Shown piece by piece: positions 19,601 through 27,676 of a DNA stretch of 64,000 nt. The translations under genes were made by a program, and so were the position numbers. Source of the stretch: CAVSWT01 sp963746735 (GTDB lineage: Bacteria; Bacteroidota; Ignavibacteria; Ignavibacteriales; Ignavibacteriaceae); contig CAVVCO010000015.1 in assembly GCA_963746735.1 (NCBI GenBank), positions 62,001 to 126,000 on the forward strand, written 5' to 3'. The notes under the pieces were generated by a model. The model was not told where the DNA came from. It saw nothing but the letters and a program-made list of their open reading frames with translations, and did no database searches. The number at the start of each line of letters is the position of its first letter. Position 1 is the stretch's first letter.

Positions 19601-19727
19601 AACAGACATATTTTTCAATGCATCATATGGATTTGATAAATTCTCAAGACAGGTAAACGATAAAACAGTCACCTATGGAAAAGAATTTCGTTTCTATGGC
19701 GGGGTATTGTTCGGATTTGATTTTTGA
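16635..19727 (+). CDS. Metalloprotease / TolB-like propeller / outer-membrane barrel protein
   Basis: This 1030-residue protein combines three units. After the signal peptide (to YSFAQ) comes a gluzincin-type peptidase domain with HEFTH at residues 122-126 and a downstream Glu in WFAEGTAQYM (residue 182). The centre (about 300-610) is a PD40/TolB-type propeller (FSKDGNRVLYIS, SHDGKSIVFLF, FSNDDSIIIFDY). The last 400 residues look like an Omp85/surface-antigen barrel ending in GGVLFGFDF. The zinc ligands are intact, so a surface-anchored protease or chaperone is likely. The substrate is unknown. Confidence 0.78.
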   Translation: MKLFRTLFFLIIISFNYSFAQFTEFHPELDWYTIKGKHVDVHYHAGTERTARTVAKIADAVWGPITSLYGYEPDRVHFVIKDIDDYSNGATYFFDNKIEIWTSALDYDLRGTHNWLRNVISHEFTHMVQIQSAMKLTRTVPAVYFQLLNYEDERRPDVLYGFPNVIVSYPIASLNMPAWFAEGTAQYMRKDFNYDNWDTHRDMILRCYALNGNMLTWNEMGVFGKTSLGNESVYNSGFALTRYISQKYGEDKLRKITKDLGKLTNFTIDDAFKDVLGKDGDDVYNEWKSFLVDSYKKRSAEVLSNLVAGDTIAKTGFGNFYPTFSKDGNRVLYISNKTADYFGQAGIYEYDLKTKKEKLLVYNVRSSISFIPGTNKIVYSKLDDDNPNSYNVHDLYIYDIDKDEETRLTFDLRANQPSVSHDGKSIVFLFQKDGTTNLGTVDINGKNFKQLTVYGNGEQVYEPKFSNDDSIIIFDYSYKEGRDIYKINSNGGVPEKLISTPYDERNGVFDKDGNIIYASDETGIFNLYSFNPTTNKSTQLSNVIGGAFMPDVSSNGEIVYAGYTSTGFKIFHLSKAEQGNVKPGHNYVWINDPPLDKDQPNGDINKYDIRALRNYDDYDTPNYEEKKYTGVFSKLSFFPLIRFDNYNTSNGFFEKVKPGLYVGSSDMLDRYDIFAGASINSRLERDLFFNFNYRNKLPLLFNLGIKPELGIELYNISRQANVDVSFGEHEVNGHTAYDYVVPTDVTYNLFEFDFVAKHQIINRFNNLEFRFILSKYTATLDAFLLPDYTLYPTTNDTYLIGRNFQLTYSFKYLLPYIDSDINPIGAEVELRYNYESNKYNNEGNYVVEDGLLKPAYNLFDFHRLELNTKVHIPLIKSNTLTAQLRLGNIFGPTVPDFFDFYLGGLVGLKAYPFYAVSGNKIAWLNLTYRFPLFRNIDTRMGHLYLDKIFFSFYGDIGNAWYGDIPKLNTFKKGAGAEIRFSLNSFYLFPTDIFFNASYGFDKFSRQVNDKTVTYGKEFRFYGGVLFGFDF

Positions 19728-19744
19728 TATTTAAATATTTCTAA

Positions 19745-19766
19745 CTCTTAATTAAATAAGTAAGAG
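19745..19766 (+). promoter_or_regulatory. Short hairpin covering the ribosome-binding site
   Basis: CTCTTA (19745-19750) can pair with TAAGAG (19761-19766). The right arm overlaps the Shine-Dalgarno AAGAGG of the next gene (ATG at 19774). The stem is only six AT-rich pairs, so an effect on translation is a weak inference. Confidence 0.25.
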
Positions 19767-19773
19767 GATTAAC

Positions 19774-20667
19774 ATGAAAGTTAAATCAGTTTTAATTCTA
19801 ATTCTATTAATCAGCGCGCAGTTGCTTGCCCAGGAAAATTCTAAGCAGAGCATCATGTTTACTGGTAATTTGAAATTTGATTCAGAATTATCAAATCAGC
19901 AAATGCAGCCTTTGCAAAAAGTTGAGCCAAATATATTTGTGGAGAGTAATAAAAAATCTCCTTTTCTTGCAGCCATATTTTCATTGATTGTCCCAGGCTC
20001 AGGTGAAATTTATTCTAAAAGTTATTTAAAGGCAGGAATCTTTTTAGCTGTTGAAGCTACTTTAATTACAGTTGGAATCATATACAATAAAAAAGGCGAT
20101 AACCAAACCAGCAACTTCGAAAATTATGCGGACCAAAACTGGAGTGTTGTTAGATATGCTAAATGGCTGGTTGATAATAGAGAAACGTTGGGCCTGCCAT
20201 CTGATTTAACTTATGGTGATATAATTACAAATGATAATCAAAGTCTGCCCCCATGGAAGCAAGTCAATTTTCAGAAGTTAAATTTTTATGAAACTCAGGT
20301 TGTTGAGGGAGCCGGCTTTACACATAAACTTCCTGTGCATGGAGATCAACAATATTTTGAATTAATAGGGAAATATCATCAATATAATCCTGGCTGGGAT
20401 GATTATAGCCAGGGAACAGATTATAGAACATTAACCCCACATTTTGTTTTATACTCGGGAATGAGAGGTGACGCAAATGATCTTTACAATGTTTCTACCA
20501 AAGCTGTTGCCGGAATTTATATAAATCATATTTTGAGTGCTTTAGATGCCGCCTGGACAACTACTATATATAATAAAGAATTTGCAATGCAATTTAGAGT
20601 TAAGCCTTTAGATATGGCCGAAGGTACAGTATTAGTACCCACAGTAAATTTCAGGGTAGGATTATAA
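19774..20667 (+). CDS. Exported DUF5683-like protein
   Basis: This 297-residue protein has a signal peptide (MKVKSVLILILLISAQLLAQ). A hydrophobic segment near residues 64-100 (SPFLAAIFSLIVPGSGEIYS ... LKAGIFLAVEATLITVGII) resembles DUF5683 proteins of Bacteroidota, which carry a P-G-x-G-x-I-Y motif. The C-terminal half is soluble and of unknown fold, with a helix near HILSALDAAWTT. Function is unknown. It follows the protease-barrel gene by 46 bp and may be transcribed with it. Confidence 0.65.
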   Translation: MKVKSVLILILLISAQLLAQENSKQSIMFTGNLKFDSELSNQQMQPLQKVEPNIFVESNKKSPFLAAIFSLIVPGSGEIYSKSYLKAGIFLAVEATLITVGIIYNKKGDNQTSNFENYADQNWSVVRYAKWLVDNRETLGLPSDLTYGDIITNDNQSLPPWKQVNFQKLNFYETQVVEGAGFTHKLPVHGDQQYFELIGKYHQYNPGWDDYSQGTDYRTLTPHFVLYSGMRGDANDLYNVSTKAVAGIYINHILSALDAAWTTTIYNKEFAMQFRVKPLDMAEGTVLVPTVNFRVGL

Positions 20668-21002
20668 TTAACCAAAAATATAGCAGAGTTTTAACTTTAA
20701 TTTTAATCCGGCAGATATAGTATTTAAAACAGTTCAAGTCGAAGAGTAAGTACAAGAACATTTAACCGTGTAATATACTTATCTTTCAATCTTTTAAATA
20801 AGAGCCCATTCTATAGTTCTCCTATTAAAATGTGATCTATATAGTTCAATTAACAAATATCATTCAACCGTTCAAATAGTTTTCTTACCCTTAATATAAA
20901 TTTAATGTATTATTCTTGTTTGGTGACTTAGATTTTTTTAAGTTTCGAACAATTTCCTTAAAAGTTCTATAATTTTATTGTTGTCAGTGAGTAAAGAAAA
21001 TA
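20668..21002. other. Intergenic region before the efflux operon
   Basis: These 335 bp hold no convincing gene. A perfect TATAAT lies at 20968-20973, about 30 bp before the TTG start of the TetR gene, but the matching -35 region is weak. A short near-palindrome, GTTTCGAAC, lies at 20942-20950 where a TetR operator could sit; this is only suggestive. No terminator hairpin was seen after the DUF5683-like gene. Confidence 0.35.
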
Positions 21003-21629
21003 TTGGAAAAAGATAAAGTCGGGAAAAAAGCAGAGAAAAAAGAAAAAATTGTTGAAGCAGCTAGAAAAGTTTTTTCTAAATTTGGATATAACAAAACTAC
21101 ATTAGACGATATTGGAAATATTGTAGGGATGAAAAAAAATTCTCTTTACCATTATTTCAAAAACAAAGAGGAATTATTTTCATTTATTGTCAATTTTGAA
21201 GCCGATTTATATTTCAATTATATTAATACAAAAATTAAAAACTGCAAAAGCGCTAAAGATAAAATTAGAATTCTATTTGAAGATGGTATGAAATTCGGGA
21301 GGGAAAGGTCAAACTTATACAATGTTACAGTTGCGGCCCGCATGGAAATATTTCATTTGATTGAGAATTTCCACAAGGAATTTGTTAATAAACATTATCG
21401 TATAGTTGAAGAAATATTAAACGAAGGCATTAAAAACAAGGAATTTATAAAGCACGACAGCAAACAGTTTGCTGAAGATTTGGTAGATATGATTCGTTCT
21501 ATTGAAGAGCATTTATTTATAACCAGCGGTGCTAAATATTTACGCGATATAAATTTTAGTATTATTGATAGGAAAGTTTCAAATTTACTAAACTTCATAT
21601 TAAAGGGACTAACGTTAAAATCTGATTAA
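21003..21629 (+). CDS. TetR/AcrR family transcriptional regulator
   Basis: This 208-residue protein has an N-terminal TetR helix-turn-helix (IVEAARKVFSKFGYNKTTLD, then MKKNSLYHYFKNKEELF) and a helical ligand-binding C-terminal region. The start is a TTG at 21003: an in-frame TGA at 20988-20990 rules out anything further upstream, and no ATG fits. It lies 22 bp before tolC and is the first gene of an RND efflux operon, so it most likely represses that operon and responds to a pump substrate. Confidence 0.9.
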   Translation: MEKDKVGKKAEKKEKIVEAARKVFSKFGYNKTTLDDIGNIVGMKKNSLYHYFKNKEELFSFIVNFEADLYFNYINTKIKNCKSAKDKIRILFEDGMKFGRERSNLYNVTVAARMEIFHLIENFHKEFVNKHYRIVEEILNEGIKNKEFIKHDSKQFAEDLVDMIRSIEEHLFITSGAKYLRDINFSIIDRKVSNLLNFILKGLTLKSD

Positions 21630-21651
21630 AGAACTATTACAGGGAAGCATA

Positions 21652-23025
21652 ATGAAAAAAAGATTAGTTAATAAAATATTTCTCAATATAAACATCTTTT
21701 TAATATTTATTTTAGGCAGCGTTTCAATCTATTCTCAACCTTCATTAACAGACGGCAGTACAATTGTTTTAACCTTGGAAAAAGCAGTCAATATGGCGTT
21801 AGAAAAAAACTATGATGTTCAAATAGCAAATTATAGCTTAATGAACGCTGAAGCACAAATTACTGAGGCTTACGCAGGTGCCTGGCCGAAATTAAATTTT
21901 ATGGGTACTTACAACCGAAATATAAAATTGCCTGTTTTATTTTTACCGCCGAATACTCCTTTTAATCCGAGCTCATCCACAGAAACATTTTCATTGGGTG
22001 CAAATAACAGTTATAATATAGGCCTTTCACTCTCTCAAACTATTTATGATCCGAGATTGGGAACTGCTATCAGCATTGCTAAACAGTACTCGCAATATTC
22101 AAAGCTAAATAATCAGTCAACCGAAGACGATGTAAGATCTCAGGTTAAGCAAGCTTTTTATGGCACTTTGCTTTCAAAGAAATTAGTGGAAGTAAATGAA
22201 GAAGGTTATAACGTAGCAAAAGCAAATAAAGATAATACTGAAGCATTGTATAAGCAGGGAGTCGCTTCTGAATATGATTATCTTCGTTCCGAAGTTCAGC
22301 TTGCTAATATTGAGCCTGCATTAATTGAAGCAAAGAATAATTTTGAAATGTCTAAAAATAATTTGAAAAATTTGTTAGCACTTAATTTAGATACGAAAGT
22401 TGAAATTCAAGGAGAATTAGAGGTTGAAAAAATTTCTGCCAAACAGTTAGATGACTCTAACGAAATATTAGAGCAAAAAAATCCCTTACTGCAAAGTTTG
22501 AATATTCAAAAATCAATGCTTGAAGAAAATATAAGTATTGAAAAAGCAGCATACTTACCCACATTAAAAGCATTCGGAAGTTATGCTTGGCAGTCGGAAG
22601 ACAATACTTTTAAATTTAAAGATTATAACTGGGCAAATACTTTTTCGGTTGGACTTCAGCTTACTTACACTTTATTTGATGGGTTTCAAAGAGGCGCAAA
22701 AGTTGAACAAGCTGAAATAGGTGTGAAGTCAATACAAGCAACAAAAAGTAAAACAGAAGAAAACTTAAAAATAGGTTTGCTTCAATCCAGGTTGAAAATG
22801 AATGAAGCTCTCGATAGAATAAATGCACAAAAGCAAAGTGTTGAGCAAGCCGAAAAAGCTTTAAAGATATCAGAAACAAGGTATAAAAGCGGAGTCGGTA
22901 CTCAATTGGAAATTTTGGATACTCAAAATGCTTTATCGCAAACAAGAATTAATTATGAAAAAGCTATTTATGATTTCTTAATTGCAAAGACTAATTGGGA
23001 AAAGCTATTAGGAACATCAAACTAA
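21652..23025 (+). CDS. tolC: TolC family outer-membrane efflux channel
   Basis: This 457-residue protein has a signal peptide (to SIYSQ) and the internally duplicated TolC layout: two sets of strands and long coiled helices. Recognisable parts are LEKAVNMALEKNYDVQIA near residue 43 and the repeat LDTQNALSQTRINYEKAIYD near the end. It forms the trimeric outer-membrane duct for the adaptor and RND pump encoded next. RBS-like GGGA precedes the ATG. Confidence 0.9.
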   Translation: MKKRLVNKIFLNINIFLIFILGSVSIYSQPSLTDGSTIVLTLEKAVNMALEKNYDVQIANYSLMNAEAQITEAYAGAWPKLNFMGTYNRNIKLPVLFLPPNTPFNPSSSTETFSLGANNSYNIGLSLSQTIYDPRLGTAISIAKQYSQYSKLNNQSTEDDVRSQVKQAFYGTLLSKKLVEVNEEGYNVAKANKDNTEALYKQGVASEYDYLRSEVQLANIEPALIEAKNNFEMSKNNLKNLLALNLDTKVEIQGELEVEKISAKQLDDSNEILEQKNPLLQSLNIQKSMLEENISIEKAAYLPTLKAFGSYAWQSEDNTFKFKDYNWANTFSVGLQLTYTLFDGFQRGAKVEQAEIGVKSIQATKSKTEENLKIGLLQSRLKMNEALDRINAQKQSVEQAEKALKISETRYKSGVGTQLEILDTQNALSQTRINYEKAIYDFLIAKTNWEKLLGTSN

Positions 23026-23059
23026 AATGAAATTAAAAATTAGAGGAGAATTAAAATTG

Positions 23060-24112
23060 ATGTCTAAATTGAAAATAACAATTGCCGGTTTGCTAAATTT
23101 ATCTTTTTTTATCTTTTTGATTTGTGCAAACGGCTGCGGCAGTAAATCTGAAAATAATACGGTTTCAAAATTACAAGTTAAACCAATTCCTGTTAATGTT
23201 GCCATTGTCCAAAAAGGTTCAATATCCCAGGAAAAAACTTTTTCAGGAACTCTAGAAGGAATTGAACAGGCTTCTATTATAGCAAAAATTTCTGAAAGAA
23301 TTACAGATATAAAATACAATGTAAACGACTACGTTAAAAAAGATGATATAATTATTGAGCTTGATAAATCAGGCCCTACATCCAGCTATTTGCAAACTCA
23401 GGCAGGTTTTACTAATGCACAAAAAGATTATGAAAGGATGAAAGCATTAATTGACGAAGGAGCAGTATCCCAGCAGAGAGTTGATCAGGCAAAAACTGCT
23501 TACGACGTAGCTAAGGCAAATTTTGATGCAGCTAAAAGTACAGTTGAATTAACAACTCCAATTAGTGGAACCGTAACTGATATAAAATATAATGTAGGTG
23601 ATTGGGTTACTCCAGGCAGTGAGCTTGGCATTGTAGCAAACATAAATGAAATGGTAATTAAGTTTTATGTCAGCGAAATTGAAATGCAGAAAATAAAAAT
23701 GGGAGAGCAGGTTAAAATTTATTCTGAATTTGATAAAACCAATTTCGTTAAAGGTAAAATATTTGAAATATCAAGATCGGCTTCTTCTGACGCAAGGGCT
23801 TTCCAGGTAAAAGCTAAATTTAATAATTCTAAAAATTTAGGATTCAAGCCAGGGATGTTTGTCAGTGTAGATGTGGTTTTAAATTCTCTAAATGATGTTT
23901 TAGTTATTCCAACTCCAGCAATCACCTTTACCAATAATAAAAATATAGTTTATATAATAAAAAATAATCAAGCATTCCCGGTTGAAATTAATGTTGGAAT
24001 AACAAATCAAAATAACTCGGAAGTAACAAGTGGATTAAGTGAAGGTGAAACAATTGTTACTATGGGAATGAATAATCTTCAAGATAGTTCAAAAGTTTCA
24101 ATAGTTAAGTAA
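23060..24112 (+). CDS. RND efflux periplasmic adaptor (membrane fusion protein)
   Basis: With the start at ATG 23060 (AGGAG at 23043-23047) the protein has 350 residues; an in-frame ATG at 23027 would put charged residues before the signal and is less likely. The N-terminus is a lipoprotein signal with the lipobox around CANGC. It has the two halves of a lipoyl/barrel-sandwich domain (AKISERITDIKYNVNDYV and TPISGTVTDIKYNVGDWV) around a short helical hairpin, then a beta-barrel and a membrane-proximal domain. It links the pump to TolC and lies between the two in the operon. Confidence 0.9.
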   Translation: MSKLKITIAGLLNLSFFIFLICANGCGSKSENNTVSKLQVKPIPVNVAIVQKGSISQEKTFSGTLEGIEQASIIAKISERITDIKYNVNDYVKKDDIIIELDKSGPTSSYLQTQAGFTNAQKDYERMKALIDEGAVSQQRVDQAKTAYDVAKANFDAAKSTVELTTPISGTVTDIKYNVGDWVTPGSELGIVANINEMVIKFYVSEIEMQKIKMGEQVKIYSEFDKTNFVKGKIFEISRSASSDARAFQVKAKFNNSKNLGFKPGMFVSVDVVLNSLNDVLVIPTPAITFTNNKNIVYIIKNNQAFPVEINVGITNQNNSEVTSGLSEGETIVTMGMNNLQDSSKVSIVK

Positions 24113-24144
24113 AAATTGTATTGAAAAAAATAGGGTTTGAATAA

Positions 24145-27100
24145 ATGAAATTAGCAGATGTATCCATACAACGGCCCGTATTTACAACAATGATTGTAGT
24201 TGCAATTCTTGTTTTAGGGTTGTTTTCTTTTATAAAATTAAATGTAGATCAATATCCTAATGTTGACATTCCATTTGTCGTAATTACAACCGTACTTCCA
24301 GGCGCAGGTCCGGAACAAGTTGAATCGGATGTAACAAAAGTTATTGAAGATGCAGTGAACCCCGTTGAAGGTGTCGATCATATTTCATCAACATCGCAAG
24401 AAGGTGTTTCGATAGTCGTAATTCAATTTAAGTTAGAGATTGACGGTAAAACAGCTTCTCAGGATGTAAGAGAAAAAGTAGGAGCCGTAAGATCGCAATT
24501 ACCTGATGATGTTGAAGATCCGGTAATTCAAAGATATGACCCTGCCAGCTTACCGATTTTAACTCTCACAGTTTCCGGTGAAAGATCGGAAAAAGAAATA
24601 ACACAATACACAAAAGATGTAATTAAAAAGAGAATAGAAAATATTCCGGGCATTGGCTCGGTTGATTTAGTCGGCGGTGCTGAAAGAGAAATCTTAATTG
24701 ATGTAGATGCAGACAGATTAAAAGCGTACAATTTATCAATCCAGGAAGTTATACAAGCTGTTGGTGCTGCCAATGTAGAAATACCGGGTGGAAATCTTAC
24801 ACAAGGTGATAGGCAATTAATTCTTAGAACTACGGGTAAACTAACTAAAGTAAGTGACTTCGGAAATATTGTTATATCAACCCCAAGAGGCCAGCTAGTT
24901 TATCTATCTGATATAGCTGCTGTTAATGATTCAACAATAGAGAAAACTAGCTTAACCAGGTTAAATGGGAAAACTGCAGTTGGTTTGGATATAAAAAAGC
25001 AGTCAGGCAGCAATACAGTTAATGTTGCTGATGCTGTAAAAAAACAACTGCCCATTTTGCAGAGAGAACTTCCATCAGATATTCATATCACAGTTGCCCG
25101 TGATAATAGTGTTTTCATTAAAAGCTCCATCAATGATGTTTTGTTCGATCTTATTTACGGTGCAATATTAGCGGTACTTGTAATTTTTCTTTTCCTTGCA
25201 AATCTGCGAGCAACTATTATAAGTGCTTTTGCTTTGCCTACTTCAATCATAGGCAGTTTTTTGCTAATGTATGCTTTCGGGTTTACTTTAAATGTAATGA
25301 CGTTGCTGGCACTGTCTTTAGCGGTTGGATTATTAATTGACGATGCAATAGTCGTAATTGAGAATATCTACCGTCACATGCATGAAGGTGAAACTCCTCT
25401 TGAAGCAGCTAAATCCGCAAGTGATGAAATTGGCTTGGCGGTTATGGCTGTTACTTTTACACTTGTTGCTGTATTTGTCCCTGTTGCTTTTATGCCGGGA
25501 ATTGTTGGAAGATTCTTTTTTGAATTTGGAATTACTGTTACAGTAGCAGTTTTAATTTCTTTGTTTATTGCTTTCAGCTTAACACCAATGCTTTCATCAA
25601 AATGGCTTAAAGCAAGCGATGAAGCTTTGTCAAAAGAAGGTAACATAATACAAAGGGCTTTATATTATTTTAATCACTTTTTTGATTGGTTGAGTAATAA
25701 ATATGTTAAAGCTTTAAGTTGGTCTATTAATCATAGGGCAATAATAGTATTTACGGCAATATTTATTTTCGCGTTTAGTTTTTACTTAATGAAATTTTTA
25801 GGTTCTGAATTTTTTCCTCAACAAGATCAAGGGGAATTCACAATAACAATTAATGCTGCACCTGGAAGTTCATTAGAACAGACAAGCAAATTTGCAAGAG
25901 AGATTGAAGAAAAAGTACAGGCGAAAAAAGGAATTATAAATGTCTTAACAACAATTGGCTCTGGGAATAACCCTGTTAATAAAGGAAGCATTTTAGTTAA
26001 AATGGTTAGTAAAAAAGACCGTGATTATACTGTATATCAATTTATGGATGAGTTAAGAAAAAATATAAATATTGCAGGAGCAAATATAAGTTATGGCGTT
26101 CCCGGCGGGCCTGGCGGACAAGAAAAACCTGTTGTTTTTAGCATTAGGGGCGAAGATATAAACAAGCTTAAAAATATTGCAAATAATGTTGAGAATATTC
26201 TTCAAACAACTCCCGGTGCCGTAGATGTGGAAAGCAGCCTGGAAACCTCTAAACCTGAAGTTCGAATTATTACCGTAAGACAAAAAGCATCTGAGCTAGG
26301 AATCAATCCCGGCCTTATTGCTACTACAGTTCGCTCTATGGTTGATGGTTATAAAACTACGAAGTACCAGGAAGGGAATGAGCAGTATGATGTAAGAGTG
26401 AGACTTAAACAAAAAGATAGAACTACTATTCAAGATATTTCCAATATTGCAATTAAAGGAACTAAAAAAGATAAGAAAGGCAACTCTATTTTGGTTCCAC
26501 TAAGTGATGTTGCTTTTATTTCTCAAGGAGTTGGGCCATCAAAAATAAATCGTTATGACAGACAGCGTGAGATCAGGATTGATGCTGATTTATCCGGTAA
26601 ATTATTAGGCGAAGTTGTGGCTGATGCACAAAAAAGAATAAATGAACTCGATATTCCGGCAGGCTATTCTGTTAAAGTTTCAGGAAGTGCAGAAATACAA
26701 TCTGAATCGTTTCTAAATATTTTTCTTTCTTTAGCGCTGGCAATTATTTTTGTTTACATTGTTTTGGCTTCACAATTTGAAAGTTTCTTGTATCCATTTT
26801 CAATTATGCTTGCTCTTCCAATGTCAATCATCGGTGCTGTGCTTGCTTTGATTTTACTGAAAGGGTCGCTTTCAATTATGTCATTGATCGGTATAATAAT
26901 GTTGATGGGATTGGTTACCAAGAACGGAATTCTGCTCGTGGATTATATTAATATTCAGCGAGGCAGGGGATTATCTCGCCCGGACGCAATTTTAAAAGCC
27001 GGGCCAACTAGATTAAGGCCTATTTTGATGACAACTTTTGCGATGATATTTGGAATGATTCCGGTTGCTTTTTCGCTTGGAGAAGGCTCTGAATTCAGAT

Positions 27101-27276
27101 CACCTATGGGACAAGCCGTAATTGGTGGTTTGATAACATCCACATTTTTAACTTTGTTCATTGTTCCGGTTGTTTATTCATTATTAGATGATGTTTCATT
27201 GCATTTTCAAAAATCTTCTGAAAAAAGGAAAGATAGAAAAATATTAAAGAATAAATCTAAAGGGGACAAAAAATGA
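24145..27276 (+). CDS. RND family efflux transporter (AcrB/MexB-type)
   Basis: At 1043 residues it has the full length of an HAE1-type RND pump with 12 membrane helices and two large periplasmic loops. The start is typical (DVSIQRPVFTTMIVVAILVL). The proton-relay aspartates of helix 4 are present (VGLLIDDAIVVIENIYRH), as is the helix 10 lysine region (GLVTKNGILLVDYI). It should export hydrophobic compounds with the neighbouring adaptor and TolC. The last 4 bp overlap the PG0541-like gene. Confidence 0.95.
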   Translation: MKLADVSIQRPVFTTMIVVAILVLGLFSFIKLNVDQYPNVDIPFVVITTVLPGAGPEQVESDVTKVIEDAVNPVEGVDHISSTSQEGVSIVVIQFKLEIDGKTASQDVREKVGAVRSQLPDDVEDPVIQRYDPASLPILTLTVSGERSEKEITQYTKDVIKKRIENIPGIGSVDLVGGAEREILIDVDADRLKAYNLSIQEVIQAVGAANVEIPGGNLTQGDRQLILRTTGKLTKVSDFGNIVISTPRGQLVYLSDIAAVNDSTIEKTSLTRLNGKTAVGLDIKKQSGSNTVNVADAVKKQLPILQRELPSDIHITVARDNSVFIKSSINDVLFDLIYGAILAVLVIFLFLANLRATIISAFALPTSIIGSFLLMYAFGFTLNVMTLLALSLAVGLLIDDAIVVIENIYRHMHEGETPLEAAKSASDEIGLAVMAVTFTLVAVFVPVAFMPGIVGRFFFEFGITVTVAVLISLFIAFSLTPMLSSKWLKASDEALSKEGNIIQRALYYFNHFFDWLSNKYVKALSWSINHRAIIVFTAIFIFAFSFYLMKFLGSEFFPQQDQGEFTITINAAPGSSLEQTSKFAREIEEKVQAKKGIINVLTTIGSGNNPVNKGSILVKMVSKKDRDYTVYQFMDELRKNINIAGANISYGVPGGPGGQEKPVVFSIRGEDINKLKNIANNVENILQTTPGAVDVESSLETSKPEVRIITVRQKASELGINPGLIATTVRSMVDGYKTTKYQEGNEQYDVRVRLKQKDRTTIQDISNIAIKGTKKDKKGNSILVPLSDVAFISQGVGPSKINRYDRQREIRIDADLSGKLLGEVVADAQKRINELDIPAGYSVKVSGSAEIQSESFLNIFLSLALAIIFVYIVLASQFESFLYPFSIMLALPMSIIGAVLALILLKGSLSIMSLIGIIMLMGLVTKNGILLVDYINIQRGRGLSRPDAILKAGPTRLRPILMTTFAMIFGMIPVAFSLGEGSEFRSPMGQAVIGGLITSTFLTLFIVPVVYSLLDDVSLHFQKSSEKRKDRKILKNKSKGDKK

Positions 27277-27572
27277 AAATTGCATTTTTAGTATATCATG
27301 ATGTTATAGATGATAGGGTAATTCAAATTCTTGATGAGTTAAAAATTGATGCGTATACAAAATGGGAACAGGTCATTGGAAAGTTTCAAGGTTCTGAAGG
27401 CCATTTAGGAACAAGAGCTTTTCCTGGCCATAATAGTGTGAGAATGATTCCTTTCAGAGATGATGAGATTCTTCAAAAATTAATTGCAAAGTTACAAGAC
27501 TTTAATAAAGCTGCAGTTAAAAAGGATGATGAATTAAGGTTATTCCTCTTGCCACTTGAAAAGATAGTTTAA
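27273..27572 (+). CDS. PG0541-like transporter-associated protein
   Basis: This 99-residue soluble protein resembles the PG0541 family, small proteins found directly after RND pumps in Bacteroidota. It has a beta-alpha-beta pattern (KIAFLVYHDVIDDRVIQIL ... GHNSVRMIPFRDDEILQKLIAKL) reminiscent of PII-like folds. Its ATG overlaps the pump's stop codon by 4 bp, so translation is coupled. A regulatory or assembly role for the pump is inferred from this constant linkage; the mechanism is unknown. Confidence 0.75.
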   Translation: MKIAFLVYHDVIDDRVIQILDELKIDAYTKWEQVIGKFQGSEGHLGTRAFPGHNSVRMIPFRDDEILQKLIAKLQDFNKAAVKKDDELRLFLLPLEKIV

Positions 27573-27606
27573 TCATTCGAATAATTGATAATAATAACTT
27601 ATTTTT

Positions 27607-27645
27607 AAAAGCGATACTTTCAAACTTATGATTGTATCGCTTTTT
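27607..27645 (+). terminator. Intrinsic terminator of the RND efflux operon
   Basis: An 11-bp perfect stem, AAAAGCGATAC with GTATCGCTTTT, has a 16-nt loop and runs into five Ts. It lies 35 bp after the PG0541-like gene and before der, marking the operon end. Confidence 0.8.
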
Positions 27646-27676
27646 CACATCAGCTAAACTAAAGAAAAATATTTTT

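Noticed and set aside
27632..27676. TTG start for der upstream of its ATG
   Set aside because: It lies in the hairpin of the efflux operon terminator and would add 15 residues not found in Der proteins.
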